Made by a program: the position numbers and the translations under genes. From positions 1 to 38,993 of the forward strand of contig CACXEO010000083.1 of assembly GCA_902766785.1 (NCBI GenBank): a stretch of 38,993 bases of DNA. Reading direction: 5' to 3'. Below are positions 16,300-23,779 of this stretch, one piece after another (within the stretch, counting starts at the first letter, position 1; each line of letters begins with the position of its first letter). The notes under the pieces were generated by a model. That model did not search any database. It worked only from the letters and a program-made list of their open reading frames with translations, and was not told the origin of the DNA. This stretch comes from Oscillospiraceae bacterium (GTDB lineage Bacteria > Bacillota > Clostridia > Oscillospirales > Ruminococcaceae).

Positions 16300-17532
16300 C
16301 TACCAGTTTTTACGGTAGTAAGCCTCCCGGTATTTCTTCGGCGTCATTCCGGTATGGCGTTTGAAAACGCTGGTAAAATAGCTTTGGGAACTGAAGGCCA
16401 GGTAACTGCTGATTTCGGCGATCCGGTATTCTGAGAAACGGAGAAGGTTTTTCGCCTCTTCCATCCGCTGCATCTGGATAAAGTCGGCAAGCGGCAGACC
16501 GGTCTCCTTTTTGAATAACACTGACAGGTAGGCGGGGCTCAGGCCCGTTTCACCTGAAAGGTCCTCCAGGGTGATGACGTCGTGCAGATGGCGAAAGATG
16601 TAATCCATGCACCGGACAATATGGCCGGAATAACCGTTTTTGTTCCGCGCGTTCCGGACACGGGTGGTAAAGTCAGCGGCGGCGGCATAAAGCAGGGAGG
16701 TCACCTCTAGGGATGTTTTGCACCGGTCGACCTTTTGGGTATAAACCTCGCACATGTTGAAAGCCAGTTCTTCATCCAGCCCGCCCTCTACCGCGAACCG
16801 GGTAATCATGGTAAGGGAGCTGATGAATTGGTAGACCGACTGGCGGAGCGGATTGTCTGAAAGATGGAAGTTATCCTGTAGAAAAACTGAGCCGGAGAGA
16901 TATTCCAGCCCCTCCAAATCCCCTGCCTTAATGGTATTCAAAAGCAGAAGTTCCTGCGCATAGGAAGTGTGGTTGGTAACGTTTTCCCGCTGTTCAAAGA
17001 CAGAATTACTCAGCGCGCGGGAGATATTGTTCGGCGTGCTGAGTTCAGTACTCCGCTCAATCAGCTCCCGGACGGTAATTTCTTTTTCCAGAAAAGCCGT
17101 GTACAATAACCGCACAAATCCTGCAAATTGGCCAATTCCAACAACCGGCAGAATGCTGATAATTTTTTCAAGGCCCTCTGCCCTGAGCGGGGGAAAAAGG
17201 CGGAGCGACCGGACCGATTCGGCGGAGTAGGGCCTTGCCAGAAAGGCGGGGCCGACGACCAGGTAATATGTATTCCCCCCATATTGGAAAGGGAAGCAGG
17301 CCATCAGTTCCAGGGAATTTACGCTGCACAGGACCGGCTGGGAATCTGAAGAGCGGAAGAGCGGGTGGTAAACGTCATCCTGAAAATTTGTATGCCAAAA
17401 CGGCTCTATGTCAAAGGAACTGTACCTGATTTGGCGTTTGTTATCGGTTATCCGCACCGGGAGCCTGTTGTAGTCAAACAACAAATCCAGAAGCTTTATT
17501 CCAGATGAAAAAAGTGATATCAACTCTGCCAT
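16300..17532 (-). CDS. AraC-family regulator with large N-terminal sensor domain
   Basis: The 410-aa protein is longer than ordinary AraC regulators. The N-terminal half (about 1-160) looks like a PocR/YsiA-type PAS-like sensor (LLDLLFDYNRLPVRITDN, YYLVVGPAFLARPYS). The middle is helical, and the C-terminal tandem HTH (about 310-405) contains ITLEDLSGETGLSPAYLSVLFKK and IAEISSYLAFSSQSYFTSVFKRHTGMTPKKYR. GAGGTGAT precedes the ATG. It is divergent from the glycolipid operon. Its own -35 overlaps the first of two 19-bp direct repeats, so autoregulation and control of that operon are likely. The ligand is unknown. Confidence 0.88.
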   Translation of the reverse strand: MAELISLFSSGIKLLDLLFDYNRLPVRITDNKRQIRYSSFDIEPFWHTNFQDDVYHPLFRSSDSQPVLCSVNSLELMACFPFQYGGNTYYLVVGPAFLARPYSAESVRSLRLFPPLRAEGLEKIISILPVVGIGQFAGFVRLLYTAFLEKEITVRELIERSTELSTPNNISRALSNSVFEQRENVTNHTSYAQELLLLNTIKAGDLEGLEYLSGSVFLQDNFHLSDNPLRQSVYQFISSLTMITRFAVEGGLDEELAFNMCEVYTQKVDRCKTSLEVTSLLYAAAADFTTRVRNARNKNGYSGHIVRCMDYIFRHLHDVITLEDLSGETGLSPAYLSVLFKKETGLPLADFIQMQRMEEAKNLLRFSEYRIAEISSYLAFSSQSYFTSVFKRHTGMTPKKYREAYYRKNW

Positions 17533-17555
17533 ATTATAATCACCTCAACAAAAAT

Positions 17556-17584
17556 AACATACCATAAAAAGAAGTTGATATCAA
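17556..17584 (-). promoter_or_regulatory. Promoter of the sensor AraC gene
   Basis: On the minus strand the -35 TTGATA (17584-17579) and -10 TATGTT (17561-17556) are 17 bases apart. The -35 lies inside the first 19-bp direct repeat. Confidence 0.7.
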
Positions 17585-17617
17585 TATATTTTAATATCTA
17601 TCAATATATTTTAATAT
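17579..17617 (+). repeat. Tandem 19-bp direct repeats, probable AraC operator
   Basis: TATCAATATATTTTAATAT occurs exactly twice, at 17579-17597 and 17599-17617, a 20-base period of about two helical turns. The second copy abuts the weak -35 region of the rightward promoter (-10 TAAAAT at 17638-17643). The first copy covers the leftward AraC -35. This is the usual geometry of AraC-type activator sites. Confidence 0.75.
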
Positions 17618-17669
17618 TTCTGTGTCGTTTTTTGTGGTAAAATAAAGCATTATTATAGGGGGCATGAAA

Positions 17670-17915
17670 ATGAAGGATTCAGTAAAAGATTCCATGAAAG
17701 ACTCCTGGACATTTATCGGGTTGGTTGCCCTTTCCATTCTCTACCTTTTCGAGGTGGATATAACCAGGCTCACCTGGCTCAACGGCGCCGCGTTTGTCAT
17801 CATCGCGGTGACGCTGATCCCTCTTCTCATCGGCATAATCCGTAAAGTTGCGGCATTTGTCAAACGCAGAAAGGAAAAGAAAGCCGCTAAACAGGCTTTG
17901 GAGGAGTCGAATTGA
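17670..17915 (+). CDS. Small two-helix membrane protein, first gene of the lipid operon
   Basis: The product has 81 aa from the ATG at 17670, where AGGGGG is 8 bases upstream; an ATG two codons earlier lies too close to that site. A hydrophilic start with a repeated KDS pattern precedes two membrane helices (about 12-28 and 37-61). A strongly basic tail with VKRRKEKKAAK follows, consistent with a cytoplasmic C-terminus. I do not recognise a family. Its stop overlaps the start of the next gene by four bases, so the two are translationally coupled, and it opens a five-gene rightward operon. Confidence 0.75.
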   Translation: MKDSVKDSMKDSWTFIGLVALSILYLFEVDITRLTWLNGAAFVIIAVTLIPLLIGIIRKVAAFVKRRKEKKAAKQALEESN

Positions 17916-18175
17916 AAACCTGTCTGGTCCGGCTGCGCAGTACGGAAGACGTTAAGTGTTTTATCCGGATTGTGTCGGAAGTCTCTTACAGCGTGCGGAT
18001 TGTAGAAGGCCCGCGCTCAGTCAACGCAAAGTCGGAAATGGAGGTGTTCTCCCTTAACCTTACGAAACCTTTTGAGGTTTGCCCTGAGGTAGAAGATGCA
18101 GGCCTGTTTGAAAAGCTTGCCCCTTACTGCCTCGAAAGGGGAGGGAGAACTACCGTGCCGGGAGAGCTGAAATGA
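17912..18175 (+). CDS. HPr-fold protein lacking the phosphorylatable histidine
   Basis: The 87-aa protein follows the HPr pattern in its second half: SYSVRIVEGPRSVNAKSEMEVFSLNL is the strand-helix segment around the usual regulatory Ser region, and LTKPFEVCP the next strand. The N-terminal loop that normally carries the G-x-H-A-R-P active site instead reads RSTEDVKCFIRIV, with no His. It therefore cannot act as a standard PTS phosphocarrier and may be a regulatory or structural paralogue. The start is TTG at 17912 with GGAGGAG 5 bases upstream. It overlaps the previous gene by four bases and the next by an ATGA. Confidence 0.7.
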   Translation: MKTCLVRLRSTEDVKCFIRIVSEVSYSVRIVEGPRSVNAKSEMEVFSLNLTKPFEVCPEVEDAGLFEKLAPYCLERGGRTTVPGELK

Positions 18176-18876
18176 AATTTCTTTTGCTCCAGTTTGGGTA
18201 TTTTGTCCTGTACAGCTTCTTGGGATGGGTCTGTGAAACGGTGTTTTGTTCCATTGCCCGGAAAAGGTTTATCAACCGTGGGTTCCTAAACGGCCCTTTC
18301 TGCCCGATTTATGGATTCGGCGCCCTGCTGGTTTTGAACCTTTTCGGGCGGTATCGGGACGATCTGCTGGCGCTGTTTTTGCTGAGCATTGTCATCACCA
18401 GCGCTGTTGAGTATGTCACCAGTTTTGCTCTGGAAAAACTGTTTCACCTGTTCCTCTGGGATTATTCCGGGAGGAAATGGAACATAAACGGCCGTGTCTG
18501 CCTGCGCAACTCTCTGCTTTTTGGGGTAATGTCCGTGCTGATGGTCAGGGTGATCCACCCGTGGGTAATCCGAATGTTTGAAGCGCTTCCGCCTTGGCTC
18601 ATCGTTACCCTTCTGTCGGTTTTGGCAGCGTATTTCGTTGCCGATCTCGCCATTTCTGCCGCCGCCCTTGTGCGGATTAACCGGGTGGCCGGAAAGCGCC
18701 AGCTGGAGCTGGAACAGCTTGCCGGCCTGCGGGATGAAATCCGCAGCCGGAGCAAGGAACGGCTTCACATGGTTCACAAACGGCTGCTGAAGGCTTTTCC
18801 AAATATGAAGTCCCCGCATTTTCCAGATGCTCTCCAGGAGATGCAGGAATTGATAAAAAAGCGTAAAAAGAAATAA
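18172..18876 (+). CDS. YDC/CmpB-type putative ABC-transporter permease (PF06541-like)
   Basis: The 234-aa membrane protein has about five or six helices and a charged C-terminal tail. The diagnostic N-terminal stretch SFLGWVCETVFCS, then RFINRGFLNGPFCPIYGFGALL (about 14-50), matches the family often labelled putative ABC-transporter type IV permease, for which no transport function is established. The second hallmark is TSFALEKLFHLFLWDYS with N-x-x-GRVCLRNSLLFG. It starts at an ATGA overlap with the HPr-like gene. The charged tail (about 180-234) may be a cytoplasmic docking segment. Presence in a lipid operon hints at an envelope role, by inference only. Confidence 0.85.
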   Translation: MKFLLLQFGYFVLYSFLGWVCETVFCSIARKRFINRGFLNGPFCPIYGFGALLVLNLFGRYRDDLLALFLLSIVITSAVEYVTSFALEKLFHLFLWDYSGRKWNINGRVCLRNSLLFGVMSVLMVRVIHPWVIRMFEALPPWLIVTLLSVLAAYFVADLAISAAALVRINRVAGKRQLELEQLAGLRDEIRSRSKERLHMVHKRLLKAFPNMKSPHFPDALQEMQELIKKRKKK

Positions 18877-18906
18877 GCGTTTTGCAGAAAAAGGAGGCGG
18901 GTACAG

Positions 18907-20823
18907 GTGAATATTGTTTTGGTGGTTGACCAGTTTGACGACGGCAACAACGGTACGACCGTTACGGCGCGGCGGTACGCGCACGAGCTGCGGAAATTGG
19001 GGCACAGGGTGACCATCCTTGCCGGCGGCGAACCGGCGGAACATAAAATCTGTGCGCCGAACCACACCATCCCTTTCTTTGAGAAGCTGATTGAATCGCA
19101 GGGAATGAAATTTGCAAAGCCCGATGACCGTGCATATTATGAAGCGTTCAAGGACGCCGACGTCGTTCATTTTTACATGCCCTTCCGTTTTTGCAGGCGG
19201 GGGGAAGAACTGGCTCGCCAGCTCCATGTGCCAACAGTTGCGGCATTCCACGTCCAACCCGAAAACATCACCTCCAGCATTGGAATGGGGAAATGCAAAA
19301 GCGTCAACCGGTTTTTATACTGGTGGTTTTACCATGTTTTTTACAACCGCTTCCGGTTTATCCACTGCCCCAGCCGGTTCATTGCAGACCAGCTCAAGGC
19401 CCATGGGTACGGTGCGGAGCTCTGTGTCATTTCAAACGGGGTGGATGACGTATTCGTCCCCCATCCTGAATGGAAGGAGCGGCGCCGTCCCGACGAAGTG
19501 CTGCGTGTTTTGATGATCGGCCGCCTTTCCGGCGAAAAACGGCAGGACTTAATCATAGAAGCGGCGAAGCGAAGCAAGTATAAAGATAAAATCCAGCTTT
19601 ATTTTGCGGGAAAGGGCCCGAAGGAGTCGGAGTACCGCCATCTTGCAAAAGGCCTTCCGAGGGAGCCGGTTTTTGGATTTTACAAGACGGATGAGCTGGT
19701 TGAACTTATCAACAGCTGTGACCTTTATATTCATTCATCCGATGCCGAAATAGAAGGTATTTCCTGTATGGAGGCCCTTGCCTGCGGGCTGGTTCCGGTG
19801 ATCTCCGATTCGGAGCTTTCCGCCACCCGGCAGTTTGCCTTGGATGAGCGGAGCCTTTTTAAAGCGGGTGACCCGGAAGATCTTGCGCGGCGGATGGATT
19901 TTTGGTTTGAACACCCGGAAGAGCGGCTGAAGATGGAGGAAGCTTACGCGGAGAAAGGCGAGGACATGCGGGTCAGCGCCTGCGTCCGCCAGGCGGACGA
20001 CATGTATCGCAGAGCGGTGGAGGAACACCGCAAGAAAGGCTATCTCCACCCAAAGGAATTGAAAATACGCAAGCTGACCCACCCCAATGCGGACAGAATC
20101 AACAAAAAATATGCAAAGCATTCGCCGGTCGGCCGCAGCCTGGTGGCTGCCTTTACCAACCTGCTCGCTGTTATTCTCTCGCTGATCGACGGGTTGTTCC
20201 TGGGCTTTACGGTCAAGGGAAGGGAACGGCTTTCCACTGTAGAGGGCGGCGCGGTAACGGTCTGCAACCATGTCCACCCGATGGACTGCACTATGGTCAA
20301 AGTCGCTCTTTTTCCAAAAATGCTTCGGTATGTAAGCCTCAGGCGGAACTTGGAGCTCCCTTTTGTCGGCTGGCTGCTTAAGGCCTGTGGCGCATTGCCG
20401 CTGCCAGACCACCCGATCAGGATTGCACGATTTCAAAAGGAGCTTGAAAAGGGAATTGAAGCCGGAGAATGGGTACACTATTATCCAGAGGGGATGCTGG
20501 TGAAGTACTATGAGGGGCTTCGCCCATTCCATCCGGGGGCTTTTTTGACTGCGGTGCGTGCCGGCTGCCCGGTGGTCCCCATGAAAATTACCTATCAAAA
20601 GCCCAGGGGGCTCCGCGCCCTTTGGCGGCGGAAACCTTTTTTGGAGCTGGTGATTAAGGCTCCTCTCTATGCCGACCGCACCCTTCCCCAAAAGCAGGCT
20701 GTTGAGGATTTGATGCAGCGAACCATCCGGGTGATGGGGGGAACGGAGGAGAGAGGCGTGGACTTTAATCATGGCTATATTCCGGAGCCGGCTGAGGCTC
20801 CAGTCGCTGAAACGGTGCTTTAA
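18907..20823 (+). CDS. Fusion of GT4 glycosyltransferase and PlsC-type acyltransferase
   Basis: This 638-aa protein joins two enzymes. Residues 1 to about 380 form a GT-B glycosyltransferase of family GT4: GNNGTTVTARRYAHEL near the acceptor site, ISNGVDDVF, MIGRLSGEKRQDL and an EX7E motif at E281/E289. Residues about 420-620 are a PlsC/LPLAT acyltransferase with HX4D at H455-D460 (NHVHPMD), a PEGM variant of the PEGT block (527-530) and FHPGAF. It most likely glycosylates a membrane lipid and acylates that lipid or sugar. A hydrophobic segment (about 411-433) precedes the acyltransferase and may tether it. GTG at 18907 follows AAGGAGG. Both active sites look intact. Confidence 0.88.
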   Translation: MNIVLVVDQFDDGNNGTTVTARRYAHELRKLGHRVTILAGGEPAEHKICAPNHTIPFFEKLIESQGMKFAKPDDRAYYEAFKDADVVHFYMPFRFCRRGEELARQLHVPTVAAFHVQPENITSSIGMGKCKSVNRFLYWWFYHVFYNRFRFIHCPSRFIADQLKAHGYGAELCVISNGVDDVFVPHPEWKERRRPDEVLRVLMIGRLSGEKRQDLIIEAAKRSKYKDKIQLYFAGKGPKESEYRHLAKGLPREPVFGFYKTDELVELINSCDLYIHSSDAEIEGISCMEALACGLVPVISDSELSATRQFALDERSLFKAGDPEDLARRMDFWFEHPEERLKMEEAYAEKGEDMRVSACVRQADDMYRRAVEEHRKKGYLHPKELKIRKLTHPNADRINKKYAKHSPVGRSLVAAFTNLLAVILSLIDGLFLGFTVKGRERLSTVEGGAVTVCNHVHPMDCTMVKVALFPKMLRYVSLRRNLELPFVGWLLKACGALPLPDHPIRIARFQKELEKGIEAGEWVHYYPEGMLVKYYEGLRPFHPGAFLTAVRAGCPVVPMKITYQKPRGLRALWRRKPFLELVIKAPLYADRTLPQKQAVEDLMQRTIRVMGGTEERGVDFNHGYIPEPAEAPVAETVL

Positions 20824-20869
20824 AAGGCGGTCGCAAATTTAGTTTGGCAGCAGGAAAGGAAGAGTTGCT

Positions 20870-21460
20870 TTGAAAATAAAACTCAGGGAAGTATTCAGCG
20901 TCCCCAATATTTTGACCTACCTCCGCTTTGTTTTGATTCCGTTTTTTGTCTGGGTTTATGTCACCGCAAAGGCGCCGGGTGATTATTTTCTGGCGGCGGT
21001 TTTAATCCTGCTGTCCGGCTTTACCGATGTTGCGGATGGTTTTATTGCCCGCCATTTCAACATGGTAACGGATTGGGGCAAGGCTGTTGACCCAATAGCT
21101 GACAAGCTCACTCAGGCGGCGATTGCTTTTTGCCTCGCTTTCCGTTTTCCCGGAATGTGGGTTTTGCTTACTTTGTTTATTGTCAAGGAGCTCTATATGG
21201 GAATAGCCAGCCTTGTGTTGCTGCGCAAGGGAAAGAAGCTGGATGGAGCCATGTGGTTCGGAAAAGTATCAACGGCTGTTTTTTACCTGGTCATGATGGT
21301 TTTAATCGCCTACCCGCCGATGCCGGAGGTGGCAGCTTATGTCATGATGACGGTTTCGGGTTGTTTCCTGCTCCTTTCGTTTGTCCTTTATATCCCGCAG
21401 TACAATCGACTTTACAAAGAGTATAAAGAAGAGCAAAAGAAACTCGACGTTTCGGCATAA
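20870..21460 (+). CDS. CDP-alcohol phosphatidyltransferase (PgsA/cardiolipin-synthase-like)
   Basis: The 196-aa integral membrane enzyme has the complete family motif: D53-x2-D56-G57-x2-A60-R61-x8-G70-x3-D74-x3-D78. It opens with VPNILTYLRFVLIP, typical of PgsA and the related phosphatidyl transferases. These exchange CMP of CDP-diacylglycerol for an alcohol such as glycerol-3-phosphate, phosphatidylglycerol or inositol phosphate. The acceptor cannot be read from the motif. The start is TTG at 20870 with AAAGGAAG upstream, 46 bases after the GT4-PlsC gene. It is the last gene of the operon and is followed by a terminator at 21511-21550. Confidence 0.88.
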   Translation: MKIKLREVFSVPNILTYLRFVLIPFFVWVYVTAKAPGDYFLAAVLILLSGFTDVADGFIARHFNMVTDWGKAVDPIADKLTQAAIAFCLAFRFPGMWVLLTLFIVKELYMGIASLVLLRKGKKLDGAMWFGKVSTAVFYLVMMVLIAYPPMPEVAAYVMMTVSGCFLLLSFVLYIPQYNRLYKEYKEEQKKLDVSA

Positions 21461-21510
21461 ACGGGGATTAAGCAGAATTATTCCGGCTGCGGTTCATAAA
21501 TATCAAATTG

Positions 21511-21550
21511 ACAGGGCGTCCGCCAATATACGGCCGGCGTCCTGTTTTTT
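21511..21550 (+). terminator. Rho-independent terminator of the lipid operon
   Basis: A 14-bp GC-rich stem with one mismatch and two G-U-type pairs (21511-21524 with 21532-21545) is followed by six T residues, 50 bases past the phosphatidyltransferase stop. Confidence 0.75.
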
Positions 21551-21589
21551 GTGACGAAAATATCCCTTTAATTTTACCTGTTTTGCGTA

Positions 21590-21618
21590 TTGACAAAAGT
21601 TCTGCGGATGTGTAGTCT
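21590..21618 (+). promoter_or_regulatory. Promoter of the GH42-MFS pair
   Basis: A consensus -35 TTGACA (21590-21595) stands 17 bases from a weak -10 TAGTCT (21613-21618), about 33 bases before the GH42 start. A weak -10 fits regulated expression. Confidence 0.55.
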
Positions 21619-21651
21619 AAGATAGGATTGATATATTCGGGAGGAAAAAGA

Positions 21652-23733
21652 ATGCAGGGAAAAAATGTTAAAAAAGCGGCTCCCGTTTTTAGTGGTGTGC
21701 CACATTTAATACACGGCGGCGATTACAACCCGGATCAGTGGCTTGACCGACCGGATATCCTGGAGGAGGACAACCGGCTGATGAAGCTCGCCGGGGTCAA
21801 CAGCGCTTCAGTTGGGATTTTTGCCTGGATGGCGCTGGAACCCTCTGAAGGCGTTTATCATTTTGAGTGGCTGGACAAAACGCTGGACCGGCTTTATGAA
21901 AACGGGATTTCGGTGATCCTGGCGACTCCGTCGGGCGCACGTCCGGCTTGGATGGATAGAAATCATCCTGAAGTGCTCCGGGTAAATGCAGACCGGATAA
22001 AAAACCTGCATGGCTTCCGCCACAATCACTGCTTTACTTCCCCTTACTACCGGAACAAGGTGCGGGAAATGAATACTCTGCTTGCTGAGCAGTACGGTAA
22101 CCATCCCGCTGTCAAGATGTGGCATATTTCAAACGAGTACGGCGGTGAGTGCCATTGCGAGCTCTGCCAGGAGGCCTTCCGCGCCTGGCTGCGGAAAAAG
22201 TACCACAACGATATTAACGAGCTGAATGCCCAGTGGTGGACTAGCTTCTGGAGCCATACCTTTACGAGTTTTGATGAAATAGAGTCGCCCGCGCCGCAGG
22301 GTGAAATGCATTTGCACGCGTTAAAGCTTGACTGGAAGCGTTTTGTTTCCGACCAGCATATCGACTTTATGCGGAATGAGATTGAACCGCTCAAACGGCT
22401 TGCGCCCAACATCCCGGTTACTACCAATACGATGGGGACGTATCCCGGGATTGACCTGTGGAAGTTAGCGCCTTATATCGACCGTATTGCCTGGGACAGC
22501 TATCCCAGCTGGCACAACGACTACCAGCCATTCTGGGAGCAGGGGGCGGAAACCGCTTTCCTGCACGACGTCAACCGCGCCCTTAAGCCGGATATGCCCT
22601 ATATGCTGATGGAAAACACCCCAAGCCTTGTCAACCACAAGGCTTTCAATAAGCTCAAACGGCCGGGGGTCAACAAGCTTTCCGGCATTCAGGCAATTGC
22701 CCATGGCTCCGATACGGTTCAGTATTTCCAGTGGCGGAAGAGCAGGGGCTCAGCTGAAAAATTCCACGGGGCCGTCGTTGACCATGTAGGGCATGAAAAC
22801 ACCCGCGTCTTCCGGGAGGTCGCCGACCTTGGAGCACTGCTTTCACGGTTGGACGGCGTAGTGGGAACCCATACTTATCCGGAAGTGGCAATCATCTATG
22901 ATTGGGAAAACCGCTGGGCCATTGACGACCTGCAGGGCTGGATAATGGAGCGTAAGCATTACGAAAAAACCTGCCAGAACCATTACAAGTCGTTCTGGAA
23001 ACGGGGTGTTTCGGTAAATGTCATCAGCATGGACTGCGATTTTACCCCTTATAAGGTTGTTGTCGCACCAATGCTTTATATGTTAAAGCCCACAGTCGCC
23101 CGGCATCTGCGCGAATTTGTGGAAAAAGGCGGTGTTCTGGTCACCACCTACGGTACTGGTTACGTCAATGAAAACGACCTTTGCTGGCTGGGCGGATTCC
23201 CGGGTGACGGGCTGATGGACGTCACCGGAATCTGGGCGGAAGAGATCGACTCCTTTTTCCCGACCGACCGCAACGCGGTGGTCTTCGGTGAAAATTCTGA
23301 TGGGCTCGCCGGAACCTATACTGCCTTCGACATGGCTGAAATTATCCACGCGCGGGAAGGCTGTGAAGTTTTAGCCACCTACGCGGAGGATTTTTATAAG
23401 GGTATGCCGGCCGTCACCAAAAACCGGTTTGGAGAGGGCGTGTGCTACCACATTGCCGCGCGGACCGAAAATGCCTTGATGGACGCGCTGTATGACAGCA
23501 TCATTGCCCAGCACGATATTGAAATGGCACTTGGCGGTGAATTCCCTCTTGGCGTGACTGTCCAGCAGCGGTATGGGGATGGGGAAACCTATTATTTTGT
23601 TATGAACTTTAACGATGAGCCAAAGCAGCTCGCCCTTCCCGGCGGCATTTATTATGATTATGTATCTGAAAAAGAAGTCGCCGGCGTTTTGAGGCTGGAG
23701 CAGTACGGCGTCGCTGTCCTGATCAGGAAATAA
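21652..23733 (+). CDS. GH42 beta-galactosidase
   Basis: The 693-aa enzyme has the layout of family GH42: a catalytic TIM barrel (to about 385), a glutamine-amidotransferase-like trimerisation domain (about 390-610) and a small C-terminal beta domain. The acid/base is E162 in HISNEYGG and the nucleophile E321 in LMENTPS. A structural zinc site is suggested by C127 together with C167, C169 and C172 (CHCELC). It hydrolyses beta-galactosides and, lacking a signal peptide, acts inside the cell on imported substrate. GGGAGG precedes the ATG at 21652; an ATG at 21628 lacks a site. The MFS gene follows 46 bases later and probably brings in the sugar. Confidence 0.94.
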   Translation: MQGKNVKKAAPVFSGVPHLIHGGDYNPDQWLDRPDILEEDNRLMKLAGVNSASVGIFAWMALEPSEGVYHFEWLDKTLDRLYENGISVILATPSGARPAWMDRNHPEVLRVNADRIKNLHGFRHNHCFTSPYYRNKVREMNTLLAEQYGNHPAVKMWHISNEYGGECHCELCQEAFRAWLRKKYHNDINELNAQWWTSFWSHTFTSFDEIESPAPQGEMHLHALKLDWKRFVSDQHIDFMRNEIEPLKRLAPNIPVTTNTMGTYPGIDLWKLAPYIDRIAWDSYPSWHNDYQPFWEQGAETAFLHDVNRALKPDMPYMLMENTPSLVNHKAFNKLKRPGVNKLSGIQAIAHGSDTVQYFQWRKSRGSAEKFHGAVVDHVGHENTRVFREVADLGALLSRLDGVVGTHTYPEVAIIYDWENRWAIDDLQGWIMERKHYEKTCQNHYKSFWKRGVSVNVISMDCDFTPYKVVVAPMLYMLKPTVARHLREFVEKGGVLVTTYGTGYVNENDLCWLGGFPGDGLMDVTGIWAEEIDSFFPTDRNAVVFGENSDGLAGTYTAFDMAEIIHAREGCEVLATYAEDFYKGMPAVTKNRFGEGVCYHIAARTENALMDALYDSIIAQHDIEMALGGEFPLGVTVQQRYGDGETYYFVMNFNDEPKQLALPGGIYYDYVSEKEVAGVLRLEQYGVAVLIRK

Positions 23734-23779
23734 AGCAATTCAGCTGAATTCAATCAACTAAAATACAGAGGAATTAATA

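Noticed and set aside
19735..20772. 345-aa minus-strand open frame inside the GT4-PlsC gene
   Set aside because: The plus-strand frame has two complete catalytic domains; the antisense frame is a shadow caused by codon bias.
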